DNA of 64,000 nt from positions 1 to 64,000 of the forward strand of contig DASXZW010000096.1 in the NCBI GenBank assembly GCA_036501665.1. Direction: 5' to 3'. The notes beneath the pieces were generated by a model. The model was not told the DNA's origin. It saw only the letters and a list, made by a program, of their open reading frames with translations, and made no database searches. The stretch comes from DATAUD01 sp036501665. GTDB lineage: Bacteria; Verrucomicrobiota; Verrucomicrobiia; Limisphaerales; Palsa-1400. Of this stretch, positions 24,053-31,714 are shown one piece after another; position 1 is the stretch's first letter; each line of letters starts with the position of its first letter. The translations under genes and the position numbers were made by a program.

Positions 24053-24667
24053 ATGATAAAACGAAACGGCCAACCGGGGCGGCACAGCGTCCCGAATTAC
24101 AGCGGACGCCTGACGGACGACGAAAACGAAGCGTATCAAACCGCCGTGGCGTCAGTGCAACCCCAGCTCGCGGACCTCGGCACTATCGGGCAAGCCTTGC
24201 GCGGAATCGAAAGTCCAAGCACGGGGATGGGGGAACGCCCCGCCGATCCGACGGAAATCACAGTTGGTTCGAGTGATCGCTGGCAGGTTCGGCGCTGTCT
24301 GGTGCAGTTGAACCAGAGCGAGGTTTTCTTGTGTCAGAAAGGAACGGAATTTGCCGTCGTTGAAAGATTCTCCGAGAATTCTCGCTATGCCGCCGTTAAT
24401 GGCCCCGCCGAGATCATGCGGACCGGCAATAACGAACGCCAGGTGTTGCAGGACTACGTTGAAAACGAACGCCAGACTCTCCAATTGCTGGCGACGGACC
24501 TGACGGCCAGAGTCCGCGAAACTCTCGCCGCCCAGCATCCTGAACAGAATTGCAAACGTGTCGTGGAAGCCATCACACGACGATGCGACTGCGAAATCAA
24601 CCCCAACCAATCCCAGGCTGAAACGATTGCGCCGGCGCTTCAACAGACTCATGGAATACGGGTCTGA
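24053..24667 (+). CDS. hypothetical protein (204 aa)
   Basis: Soluble, polar protein starting MIKRNGQPGRHSVPNYSGRLTDDE. It has WQVRRCLVQLNQSEVFLCQKG in the middle and a helical half with ERQVLQDYVENERQTLQLLATDLTARV. No signal, membrane helix or named family. It follows the excisionase-like gene by 4 bp and precedes TrbL by 22 bp, so it is probably co-transcribed with them. Confidence 0.6.
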   Translation: MIKRNGQPGRHSVPNYSGRLTDDENEAYQTAVASVQPQLADLGTIGQALRGIESPSTGMGERPADPTEITVGSSDRWQVRRCLVQLNQSEVFLCQKGTEFAVVERFSENSRYAAVNGPAEIMRTGNNERQVLQDYVENERQTLQLLATDLTARVRETLAAQHPEQNCKRVVEAITRRCDCEINPNQSQAETIAPALQQTHGIRV

Positions 24668-24689
24668 TGCAGCCGGATGAAAGGCGAGC

Positions 24690-25826
24690 ATGACGGATTT
24701 TAATTCCCTGTTTCCGAATTTTCTCAGCCAATGCAGTCAACTGAAAACGACGCTGATGCCAGTGGCTTATCTTTTGCTCGTGGCCGGGATGATCTCGTCA
24801 ACCATCACCGGCCAGCGAAGCGCGGGCGCTTACATGCGCACCTTTGGACGCACCATCGTTTACATCATGCTTCTGACCTTTCTGGTGACGTGGGGAAACC
24901 AACTCACCCAAATCGTGAACACGACGGTCACGCAGACCATCCAGGCGGACCCGGCAAAAGTGTTCGACGAATACAACGCAGCACTGGTCGCCAAGAAATC
25001 CACCACCGAACAAACCGGATGGTGGGACAAGCTCTTTCATGCCGGGACAACAATCTTCGAGGCAATTGTGTCCGGGTTCCTTTGGCTCTTTGGGCTTTTG
25101 GCCAGCGCCATCCTGTTCTATGCCTACATCGTTCAGAAGATGATCCTCTACCTCGGCTATTCGCTCTCGCCGATTTTCATTGGCTTCATGGCAATCCGTA
25201 GCCTGAGCCACATCGGAAACAGATACATTTTGGGCCTGGTGGGCGTGATCGCGTGGCCCCTGGGTTGGGCGGTTTCAGCCATCGTGACGCAAGGATTGTT
25301 GACATTCATGACCGATCAAAGTTTTTTGCAGGGCAGTTCAGTTTCTGGCGGAGTCAACTACGGATTGCAGAATTTCATCGGCGTGGCGCTGTTGGGTGTA
25401 TGGATCATATTCAGCACCATCGCCGCACCCCTTATCATCCAAAAAGCCCTTACCGAAGGGTATCAAGCGGGTGGCGCTCTCCTCACCGGAGCCACCGGTG
25501 CCGGTCTGAGTGGGCTGAGTATGGGTGCTAGCTCGGCGGCAACCCTCAGCTCTCGCGAAGGGAATAAGCTGGTAACGGCAGGGTTGGCCGCAGCCGCAGG
25601 AGCCGCAGCCGCCACGAATTCAGTCGTGGGTTCCGCATTGAATGCCGGCCATGGCGGTTCCCTTATTAACACTTTGGCGTACCAAAATGAGCGATTTTCT
25701 GCGCGAGGAGGCTCAACTGGAAAATCTCCACCACAATTTGAAAACGATGATTTAACTGGCACGAAGGCAGTGAGAAGTTTGCTTGACGGAAAGCGCAATC
25801 CAAGCCCACCGAATTCGGGTTCGTGA
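24690..25826 (+). CDS. trbL: TrbL/VirB6-family polytopic membrane protein
   Basis: 378 residues with about six membrane segments: LMPVAYLLLVAGMISSTI, IVYIMLLTFLVTWG, IVSGFLWLFGLLASAILFYAYIVQ, YLGYSLSPIFIGFMAI, YILGLVGVIAWPLGWAVSAIV and IGVALLGVWIIFSTIAAPLIIQ. A Gly/Ala/Ser-rich tail follows, typical of TrbL. VirB6/TrbL forms the inner-membrane part of the channel. In most trb clusters it stands between trbJ and trbF; here it is about 13 kb away, beyond the helicase and cargo genes. Confidence 0.85.
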   Translation: MTDFNSLFPNFLSQCSQLKTTLMPVAYLLLVAGMISSTITGQRSAGAYMRTFGRTIVYIMLLTFLVTWGNQLTQIVNTTVTQTIQADPAKVFDEYNAALVAKKSTTEQTGWWDKLFHAGTTIFEAIVSGFLWLFGLLASAILFYAYIVQKMILYLGYSLSPIFIGFMAIRSLSHIGNRYILGLVGVIAWPLGWAVSAIVTQGLLTFMTDQSFLQGSSVSGGVNYGLQNFIGVALLGVWIIFSTIAAPLIIQKALTEGYQAGGALLTGATGAGLSGLSMGASSAATLSSREGNKLVTAGLAAAAGAAAATNSVVGSALNAGHGGSLINTLAYQNERFSARGGSTGKSPPQFENDDLTGTKAVRSLLDGKRNPSPPNSGS

Positions 25827-25863
25827 AACTACTTTTTTGTGCTACTTTGCTTCGGGGGAAGAT

Positions 25864-26073
25864 ATGATTTTCACTGCCATTTGCATTTTGGGTTTCGTAT
25901 TCGTCTGCGTTGCTCTACCGTTTGCATTTCGATACGAATCAAAAAGGAGAAAGGCTCCGCGTCTCACCGATTTTGCTAATGGCCCGTGGCCAGACGATCC
26001 GCAGTTGCATGCGAAGTACCCCAATCACCTTCCAGGGCTTTTTCCCCCTCCATCCAAGAACGAACACGAATAA
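25864..26073 (+). CDS. small single-pass membrane protein (69 aa)
   Basis: ATG 25864 follows GGGGGAAG by a few bases. One N-terminal helix (FTAICILGFVFVCVALPFAF) precedes a basic and proline-rich tail (RYESKRRKAPRL, then HLPGLFPPP). It is the last gene of the island side of the window and may belong to the TrbL transcript. No family recognised. Confidence 0.5.
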   Translation: MIFTAICILGFVFVCVALPFAFRYESKRRKAPRLTDFANGPWPDDPQLHAKYPNHLPGLFPPPSKNEHE

Positions 26074-26277
26074 ACGGTTTCTCCATTCAGTTGATTATCG
26101 CAGTTGGGTAATGCGCCGTCCTTTGAAAGCTAGTTTCAACGTTGATATTCGCAACTACTTTGGCGCATTCTGCAAGTCATTTGTCGTGTCGTGCTAGTTA
26201 CAGGCGTGGTGGGATGAGCTAGGTTTTTCGTGTCAATACCGCCGGATGGTCCGGTGGAATCGACAAGAAAAACAAAT

Positions 26278-27159
26278 ATGAAAAACATCTGGTTTATTAC
26301 TGGCAGTTCGCGTGGATTCGGTCGCGCCGTCACCGAAGCGGCCCTTGAGGCCGGTCACTCCGTCGTCGCCACAGCGCGTCGACCCGAACAGCTCGAAGAC
26401 CTTGTGGCACGTTATGGTTCACAAATTCGACCCGTCAAGCTGGATGTCACCTCGCCCAAGGATGCGGGAAAAGCGGTTGCTTCCGCCATCGAAGTTTTCG
26501 GGCGAATTGACGTTCTCGTTAACAACGCAGGATACGGTTTCTCGGGTGCGTTCGAAGAGATGACGCCTGATGAATTCGCCGCCCAGATTGACACGAATTT
26601 CTGGGGCGTCGTCCACGTCACGCGGGCGGCTCTCCCGATCCTTCGACGTCAGGGGCACGGACATATCATCCAGATCACTTCTATTGGTGGTCGGATTGGG
26701 GTTCCCGGCATGTCGGGCTATAATGCCGCGAAGTTCGCCGTGGAAGGCTTCAGCGAATCGCTTGCGCAAGAGATCAAGCCGCTGGGCCTTAAGCTCACCA
26801 TTGTTGAACCCGGTGGGTTCCGCACCGATTGGGCTGGCAGCTCAATGGCCTACGCCACGCCCATCGCGGCTTACGCTCCCACCGTTGGGGTGATGCGTAA
26901 ACACATGGAAGCCCACACGGGACACGAGCCGGGAGATCCTCGCAAGGGTGCCGCTGCCATTTTGCAAATCGCGAACGAGTCAACTCCGCCGTTGCGTCTG
27001 CCCTTGGGCAACGACGCAATGGCTTTGGGCCGTCGTGGCTACCAGCAAAGTCTCGGTGAGTTGGATCGTTGGGCTTCGCTTACTCAATCGACGGACTTCG
27101 ACGGAGTATCGGCATCTGCCCCTAGCGCCGCAGTGTTGGAGGTGCTTGGCAAAGCCTGA
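26278..27159 (+). CDS. short-chain dehydrogenase/reductase
   Basis: 293 residues from ATG 26278. Classical SDR: cofactor loop TGSSRGFG, NNAG (VLVNNAGYGFSG), catalytic Ser in QITSIGG and YxxxK in YNAAK. The Arg-rich ATARRP after the second strand suggests NADP(H) preference. Substrate is unknown. It is followed on the same strand, 54 bp later, by an AraC regulator. An imperfect dyad CCGCCGGA/TCCGGTGG lies about 30 bp before the start and may be an operator. Confidence 0.92.
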   Translation: MKNIWFITGSSRGFGRAVTEAALEAGHSVVATARRPEQLEDLVARYGSQIRPVKLDVTSPKDAGKAVASAIEVFGRIDVLVNNAGYGFSGAFEEMTPDEFAAQIDTNFWGVVHVTRAALPILRRQGHGHIIQITSIGGRIGVPGMSGYNAAKFAVEGFSESLAQEIKPLGLKLTIVEPGGFRTDWAGSSMAYATPIAAYAPTVGVMRKHMEAHTGHEPGDPRKGAAAILQIANESTPPLRLPLGNDAMALGRRGYQQSLGELDRWASLTQSTDFDGVSASAPSAAVLEVLGKA

Positions 27160-27213
27160 TGGAATAAAATATCGGCGATTTCAAAACGCCAATTTCATCC
27201 CTATATTTGCAAT

Positions 27214-28227
27214 ATGCCTTCTGAAGTCCCGGACAAATTCAAGGCCGCTAACGCCTTCTGGCACGGCCTGAAAAGAATCGGACTCACGCCGGCAGCCGTG
27301 CTACGCCAGAGCCGACTGCCGGTCAGCCTTTACGATGGGAAGAAGAATTTGGTGAGCACTGCCCAGTTCTTCGCTCTTTGGCGCGCGGTCGGTGAACTCA
27401 ATCCCGACCCCGCTGCCGGTTTGAAACTCGCGAGCGAACTCGAACCGGAGCATTACCACCCAGGAACCCTCGCCGCGCTTCATGCCCGCAATTACCGGGA
27501 TGCGCTGGAGCGCGTGGCTCGGTACAAGCAGCTCTGCTGTCCCGAGGAGGTGCATCTTACCTCCAAGGGAGATGAATGCATCATCGAGACGGTGTGGTTA
27601 TATCCCGGTGGCGACGTACCGCCTGTGCTTACCGACGCTATATTCGCATCCTTCGTAGAGCTCGGTCGCCGTGGCACCCAGACGCAGCTTCGGCCCAAGC
27701 GAGTGGAGTTAAAGCGAGCGCCGGAGTCGAGTGGCGTCCACGAGAAGTTTTTCAAGTGCCCGGTGAGATTTCGCTCACGACGCAACGCGCTGGTACTTAA
27801 AACATCGGACCTCGACATGCCTTTTGCGACACACAACGCCGATCTTTTGGAAATGTTGCATCCACAATTGGAAAAGGCTTTGGAGGGGAAAAAATCTAAA
27901 ACCAAGGTCGGCGATCAGGTAAAGTGGATCTTGAAGCGCCTGCTATCCGGCAATCGTCCAGACATTCTACTCGTGGCTAAAGAACTTGGAATGGGCGCGC
28001 GGACATTGCAACGTCGCATCACCGATGAGGGAGCGACCTTCCGTCAACTCCTGCTCGAAGCTCGGCAGGAACTCGCACGCCAGTATCTAACGCAATCCTC
28101 AATTGAAATCAATGAGGCCGCGTATCTGCTTGGTTACGATGACGCGAATTCCTTCTACCGCGCTTTCAAAACTTGGGAGGGAACCACCCCCAGCCACTGG
28201 CGGTCGTTGAAGCGCGTAACGACATGA
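27214..28227 (+). CDS. AraC-family transcriptional regulator
   Basis: 337 residues. The N-terminal ligand domain is of the Arabinose_bd type (FWHGLKRIGLTPAAVLRQSRLP, VSTAQFFALWRAVGEL). The C-terminal 100 residues carry the double HTH: DILLVAKELGMGARTLQRRI and INEAAYLLGYDDANSFYRAFKTWEGTTPSHWR. Such OruR/GadX-like regulators often sit beside the genes they control, so the SDR gene is a natural target. Ligand unknown. Confidence 0.92.
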   Translation: MPSEVPDKFKAANAFWHGLKRIGLTPAAVLRQSRLPVSLYDGKKNLVSTAQFFALWRAVGELNPDPAAGLKLASELEPEHYHPGTLAALHARNYRDALERVARYKQLCCPEEVHLTSKGDECIIETVWLYPGGDVPPVLTDAIFASFVELGRRGTQTQLRPKRVELKRAPESSGVHEKFFKCPVRFRSRRNALVLKTSDLDMPFATHNADLLEMLHPQLEKALEGKKSKTKVGDQVKWILKRLLSGNRPDILLVAKELGMGARTLQRRITDEGATFRQLLLEARQELARQYLTQSSIEINEAAYLLGYDDANSFYRAFKTWEGTTPSHWRSLKRVTT

Positions 28228-28288
28228 TAAAGGAGTTGCCGGACAACTCATTCGCCTGTTGGATTCATATTCACTGATGTTGCGCACG

Positions 28289-28319
28289 AAAAAGGGCGCA
28301 CAGGTTTTACCGTGCGCCC
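28289..28319 (-). terminator. intrinsic terminator of the SnoaL-like gene
   Basis: GGGCGCAC (28294-28301) pairs perfectly with GTGCGCCC (28312-28319), with a further GGT/ACC pair inside the loop. Read on the minus strand, the stem is followed at once by TTTTT (28293-28289). It lies about 50 bp past the minus-strand SnoaL-like gene and also faces the end of the AraC gene. Confidence 0.8.
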
Positions 28320-28368
28320 ACGTGAGGACAAATGTGAACGGCCCAGGTGTGGGCTGGATTAATGTTTA

Positions 28369-28818
28369 TCAGGCCTTTTTCAAGAGGCCGAGTTGGGTCA
28401 AGGCGGTGACCCCATCATCAAGCCCAATTTCTTCCGCGATTTTGCCGTCGATGACCTTGAGGATGGTGATTCCGGTGAACCGCATTTTGCGGCCGGATTT
28501 TGCCGGAAGCGAGCCGTGGATGAAGTCAGCAAAGGCAGGGCCAGTATGAGTGCCACCGCCGTCCCACTGACCCACAACGTAATCGCCTTCAGCAATCAAA
28601 TCGGCCGTCCCCCAAAAGTTAAGGTCGGGAAAGGCCGCGCGGAAGCCGGTCATGAACGCTTTGATATCGGCGTGGCCGCGGCGGGGTTCATGCAGCGAGT
28701 ACTTAAGGAGCATGTTCGGAGCGGCAATCTCGTCAACAATTGAGAGGTCGCACTCTTTGCCCCAAAATTTTTCGAACCAGCGACCGACCACCGCCTTGTT
28801 ATCATCTTGTTTAGACAT
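28369..28818 (-). CDS. SnoaL-like / ester cyclase family protein
   Basis: 149 residues from ATG 28818, preceded by AAAGGAAC; a start at 28833 is also possible. NTF2-like fold: VVGRWFEKFWGKE, LLKYSLHEPRRGHADIKAFM, FRAAFPDLNFW, GDYVVGQWDGGGTHTGP and MRFTGITILKVIDGKIAEEI, a standard SnoaL-like signature. Members act as cyclases, isomerases or binding proteins. It stands alone on the minus strand with its own terminator. Confidence 0.85.
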   Translation of the reverse strand: MSKQDDNKAVVGRWFEKFWGKECDLSIVDEIAAPNMLLKYSLHEPRRGHADIKAFMTGFRAAFPDLNFWGTADLIAEGDYVVGQWDGGGTHTGPAFADFIHGSLPAKSGRKMRFTGITILKVIDGKIAEEIGLDDGVTALTQLGLLKKA

Positions 28819-28947
28819 AATTGTTCCTTTCATTTACACAGACTTTGTTTTGTTTCTCAGCAGTTACGTCGTGCAACTGTCACCAGACGCTATTCGAATT
28901 GCGCGAATTCCAAACTCCGTTTCACGACTTCAAATTCCGCACCGCAC

Positions 28948-28972
28948 GAATTTGAAAGCAAGAACCGGAGTT
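28948..28972 (+). promoter_or_regulatory. putative Ada box, copy 1
   Basis: GAATTTGAAAGCAAGAACCGGAGTT repeats at 29082-29106 with one change in 25. The core AATTTGAAAGCAA resembles the enterobacterial Ada box AATT-N6-GCAA with one base less in the gap. The sequence after each copy is also alike (GAGTT...GAT-ATTTG...GTGA), so a promoter segment may have been duplicated. The stretch 28819-29138 holds no gene. Confidence 0.45.
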
Positions 28973-29081
28973 CACGGATGATTTGCTGTGAGGTAATTTG
29001 TTTCGAGAAAGTATATCGATAAAGACTGCCATGATCCTGAAGCCTCTAAACGTAGTCGAATCGTCTGCGGAAACTGGGCAG

Positions 29082-29106
29082 GAATTTGAAAGCAAGAACC
29101 AGAGTT
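29082..29106 (+). promoter_or_regulatory. putative Ada box, copy 2, upstream of ada
   Basis: GAATTTGAAAGCAAGAACCAGAGTT lies about 40 bp before the ada start codon, followed by ATTGATAAT, a plausible -10. Binding by self-methylated Ada is inferred from the resemblance to AATT-N6-GCAA and from the second copy 134 bp upstream. Confidence 0.5.
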
Positions 29107-29144
29107 ATTGATAATTTGGACAGTGATACGTTTGGAGCATGATT

Positions 29145-30233
29145 ATGAAAACGAAATCCGCGACGAGGGGAAAGAGTCCAGAATTTGCAAGCGACAAAGC
29201 GCGCTGGCAGGCGGTATTGAACAAGGACGCACGAAGCGACGGCGAATTTTGGTATTCGGTAAAAACGACCGGTGTCTTTTGCCGTCCCACTTGCCCATCG
29301 AGACAGCCTAACCGTGAAAACGTTGCCTTTTACACCACCATTAAAAATGCCGAAGTGGCAGGCTTTCGTCCCTGTAAACGCTGTGATCCCAAAGGAATTG
29401 GCCTCGCAGGAAAGCACGCTGAGGCCGTCGCAATCGCCTGTAGGCTCGTTGAGCAGGCCGACGAACTCCCCAGCTTGGGCCAAATTGCCGAGGCGGTCAA
29501 AATGAGTCCGGGCTATTTTCAACGGCTGTTTAAAGCCGCCACCGGACTTACACCAAAGGAGTATGCAAAGGGGCATCGTGCCGGCCGGGTGAAAACGGTT
29601 CTGCCAAAAAGAGAAACCGTGACAGAAGCCATTTATGAATCGGGCTTTAACTCTAATGGCCGCTTTTACGCGGACTCCACGAAAATACTGGGGATGAAAC
29701 CAACCGAATACCGAAACGGAGGGACGGGCAACACGATCCGATTCGCCATCGGCGAATCGTCCCTAGGCTCCATTCTCGTCGCGGCATCGCAAAAAGGGGT
29801 CTGCGCAATATTTTTGGGTGACGATCCGAACGTGCTTGCTCGGAATCTTCAGGAGCAGTTCCCAAAGGCGGAGATAGTCGGAGGCGATCCTGAATTTGAG
29901 AAGCTGGTCGCTCAGGTGGTGGGTTTTGTCGAGTCGCCGGGCTTGGGACTTAAACTTCCCTTGGATATTCGCGGCACGGCGTTTCAGCAACGCGTTTGGA
30001 AGGAGCTTCAACGGATTCCTGTGGGTGAAACGGTGAGCTATTCAGACGTGGCGAATCGTATTGAGCTGCCCAATGCTGTGCGAGCTGTCGCCGGGGCCTG
30101 TGGGGCAAACACACTGGCTGTGGCTATTCCCTGCCATCGCGTAGTGCGGACGGATGGAACTATTTCTGGATACCGTTGGGGCGTCGCTCGCAAGGAGAAA
30201 CTTCTGTCAATTGAAAAGAAAAATAACGCATGA
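29145..30233 (+). CDS. ada: Ada, bifunctional alkylation-response regulator and methyltransferase
   Basis: 362 residues; ATG 29145 is 7 bp after GGAG. The N-terminal Zn domain has the four cysteines in GVFCRPTCPSR and RPCKRCDP; the first is the phosphotriester methyl acceptor. An AraC-type HTH follows (PSLGQIAEAVKMSPGYFQRLFKAATGLTPKEYAK). The C-terminal O6-methylguanine methyltransferase domain has the acceptor motif IPCHRVVR and GTAFQQRVWKELQRIPVGETVSY. Full-length E. coli-type architecture. It repairs alkylated DNA and, once methylated, activates its own operon. It overlaps the next gene by 4 bp. Confidence 0.96.
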   Translation: MKTKSATRGKSPEFASDKARWQAVLNKDARSDGEFWYSVKTTGVFCRPTCPSRQPNRENVAFYTTIKNAEVAGFRPCKRCDPKGIGLAGKHAEAVAIACRLVEQADELPSLGQIAEAVKMSPGYFQRLFKAATGLTPKEYAKGHRAGRVKTVLPKRETVTEAIYESGFNSNGRFYADSTKILGMKPTEYRNGGTGNTIRFAIGESSLGSILVAASQKGVCAIFLGDDPNVLARNLQEQFPKAEIVGGDPEFEKLVAQVVGFVESPGLGLKLPLDIRGTAFQQRVWKELQRIPVGETVSYSDVANRIELPNAVRAVAGACGANTLAVAIPCHRVVRTDGTISGYRWGVARKEKLLSIEKKNNA

Positions 30234-30952
30234 CAACTCCATCGATTTCCATCGCAGAGCGCATCGATGCCCTTGATTGGAAAACATTGGGCAGTGAGTT
30301 GGACGGTTTTGGCTGCACCGTTCTCAAATCGGTTCTCACATGCGATGAGTGCCGCGCGATTGCAGGCATGTTTGAGGAAAATGACATTTTCCGCAGCACT
30401 GTTGTTATGGCTCGGCACGGCTTCGGACGGGGCGAGTATAAATATTGGTCCTACCCGCTGCCTAAAATCATCAACGACCTGCGGGTATCGCTGTATCCAC
30501 ACTTGGCCGCAGTTGCAACTCGATGGAATACGATGATGAAGATTGACGTTTGGTATCCCGAAACCCATGGGGAGTATATCAAACGCTGTCATGCGGCAGA
30601 GCAGACCAAGCCGACGCCCCTCCTCCTAAGCTACAGCGAGGGCGATTGGAACGCTTTGCATCAGGATTTGTACGGCGAGAATGTTTTTCCGATTCAAGTC
30701 GCCTTTCTTTTGTCAGAGCCGGGCAAAGATTTTACAGGTGGTGAGTTCGTATTGACTGAACAACGACCCCGGATGCAGTCGCGGGCCGAGGTTGTAAGCC
30801 TGCGACAAGGGGACGCAGTGGCTTTTGCGGTGAGCCATCGCCCGGTAAAGGGCACGAAAGGTGTCTATCGCGTCAATTTAAGGCACGGCGTCAGCCGCCT
30901 TCGTTCAGGCCACCGGAATACCATGGGCATCATTTTTCATGATGCAAAATAG
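30230..30952 (+). CDS. 2OG-Fe(II) oxygenase of the Ada operon
   Basis: 240 residues. Iron ligands are visible: HxD in ALHQDLYG near residue 143, and a distal His in the C-terminal part (NLRHGVSRLRSGHR), with an Arg a few residues on for 2-oxoglutarate. The fold is that of COG3826-type dioxygenases, which often accompany ada and alkB. Translation is coupled to ada (ATGA) and alkB follows 11 bp later. Inference: an alkylation-damage dioxygenase or a protein hydroxylase induced with Ada. Confidence 0.85.
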   Translation: MTTPSISIAERIDALDWKTLGSELDGFGCTVLKSVLTCDECRAIAGMFEENDIFRSTVVMARHGFGRGEYKYWSYPLPKIINDLRVSLYPHLAAVATRWNTMMKIDVWYPETHGEYIKRCHAAEQTKPTPLLLSYSEGDWNALHQDLYGENVFPIQVAFLLSEPGKDFTGGEFVLTEQRPRMQSRAEVVSLRQGDAVAFAVSHRPVKGTKGVYRVNLRHGVSRLRSGHRNTMGIIFHDAK

Positions 30953-30963
30953 CGGAAGCCACA

Positions 30964-31608
30964 ATGAATTTGTTTCAACCAGAACCGGATCGAAATCTTC
31001 TGCCATATGATGGGATCGTAAACTACCACGGTCCCATTTTAGGCCAGAACCAGGCACAGCTTTTCTTTGATGCTTTGCTCAACACTATACCTTGGAAGCG
31101 CGACGAAGCGGTTATTTATGGCAAACGCATTCAAACCGCCCGAAGAGTGGCGTGGTATGGAGATTCCGAGTTCTCGTACACATATTCGGGAACGACCAAA
31201 GTTGCCCTCCTGTGGAACAAGGAACTGCTCGCCTTGAAACATTTGGTCGAGCAAAAGGCGCAACAGACCTTTAATTCCTGCCTCTGCAATCTTTACAGCA
31301 CGGGGGCCGAAGGGATGAGCTGGCACAGTGACGACGAAAAGGCGTTAGGCAGAAACACGGCCATTGCTTCCCTCACACTCGGCGCGGAAAGGAAATTTTC
31401 CTTTCGCCATAAATCCAAAAGAGACGAGCCAATTTCCATTATCCTTGAAAACGGCAGCCTGCTTGTGATGAAGGGCGCGACACAAACCCACTGGCAGCAT
31501 AGCGTGCCTAGGACCGCAATGGTGACGACGGCAAGGATAAATTTGACGTTTAGAACCGTTGTCCTAGGTAAGAAGGCCTGCCGTATCTCAATAAGCGACC
31601 CGACCTAA
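30964..31608 (+). CDS. alkB: AlkB-type DNA repair dioxygenase
   Basis: 214 residues resembling the ALKBH2/3-like branch of AlkB: RRVAWYGD, CNLYSTGAEGMSWHSDDEKALG (HxD ligands), then THWQHSVPRT with the distal His, and RINLTFR whose Arg binds 2-oxoglutarate. It oxidatively removes methyl groups from 1-methyladenine and 3-methylcytosine. Third gene of the Ada operon. It is convergent with the left acetolactate synthase gene, from which it is separated by about 100 bp. Confidence 0.95.
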   Translation: MNLFQPEPDRNLLPYDGIVNYHGPILGQNQAQLFFDALLNTIPWKRDEAVIYGKRIQTARRVAWYGDSEFSYTYSGTTKVALLWNKELLALKHLVEQKAQQTFNSCLCNLYSTGAEGMSWHSDDEKALGRNTAIASLTLGAERKFSFRHKSKRDEPISIILENGSLLVMKGATQTHWQHSVPRTAMVTTARINLTFRTVVLGKKACRISISDPT

Positions 31609-31714
31609 CAACTTGAAACATCAGACCGCACGAAAGGTGCTTGCCAGAGTCCGGCTTGAAGTCTCTTGGCGCCCTCCCACACCCTTCTGCGTCGGTTCGA
31701 AGGATCGGTTCGAT

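Noticed and set aside
4618..26073. complete integrative conjugative element
   Set aside because: No integrase, relaxase, coupling protein or attachment repeats could be found, so only a secretion locus with cargo is claimed.
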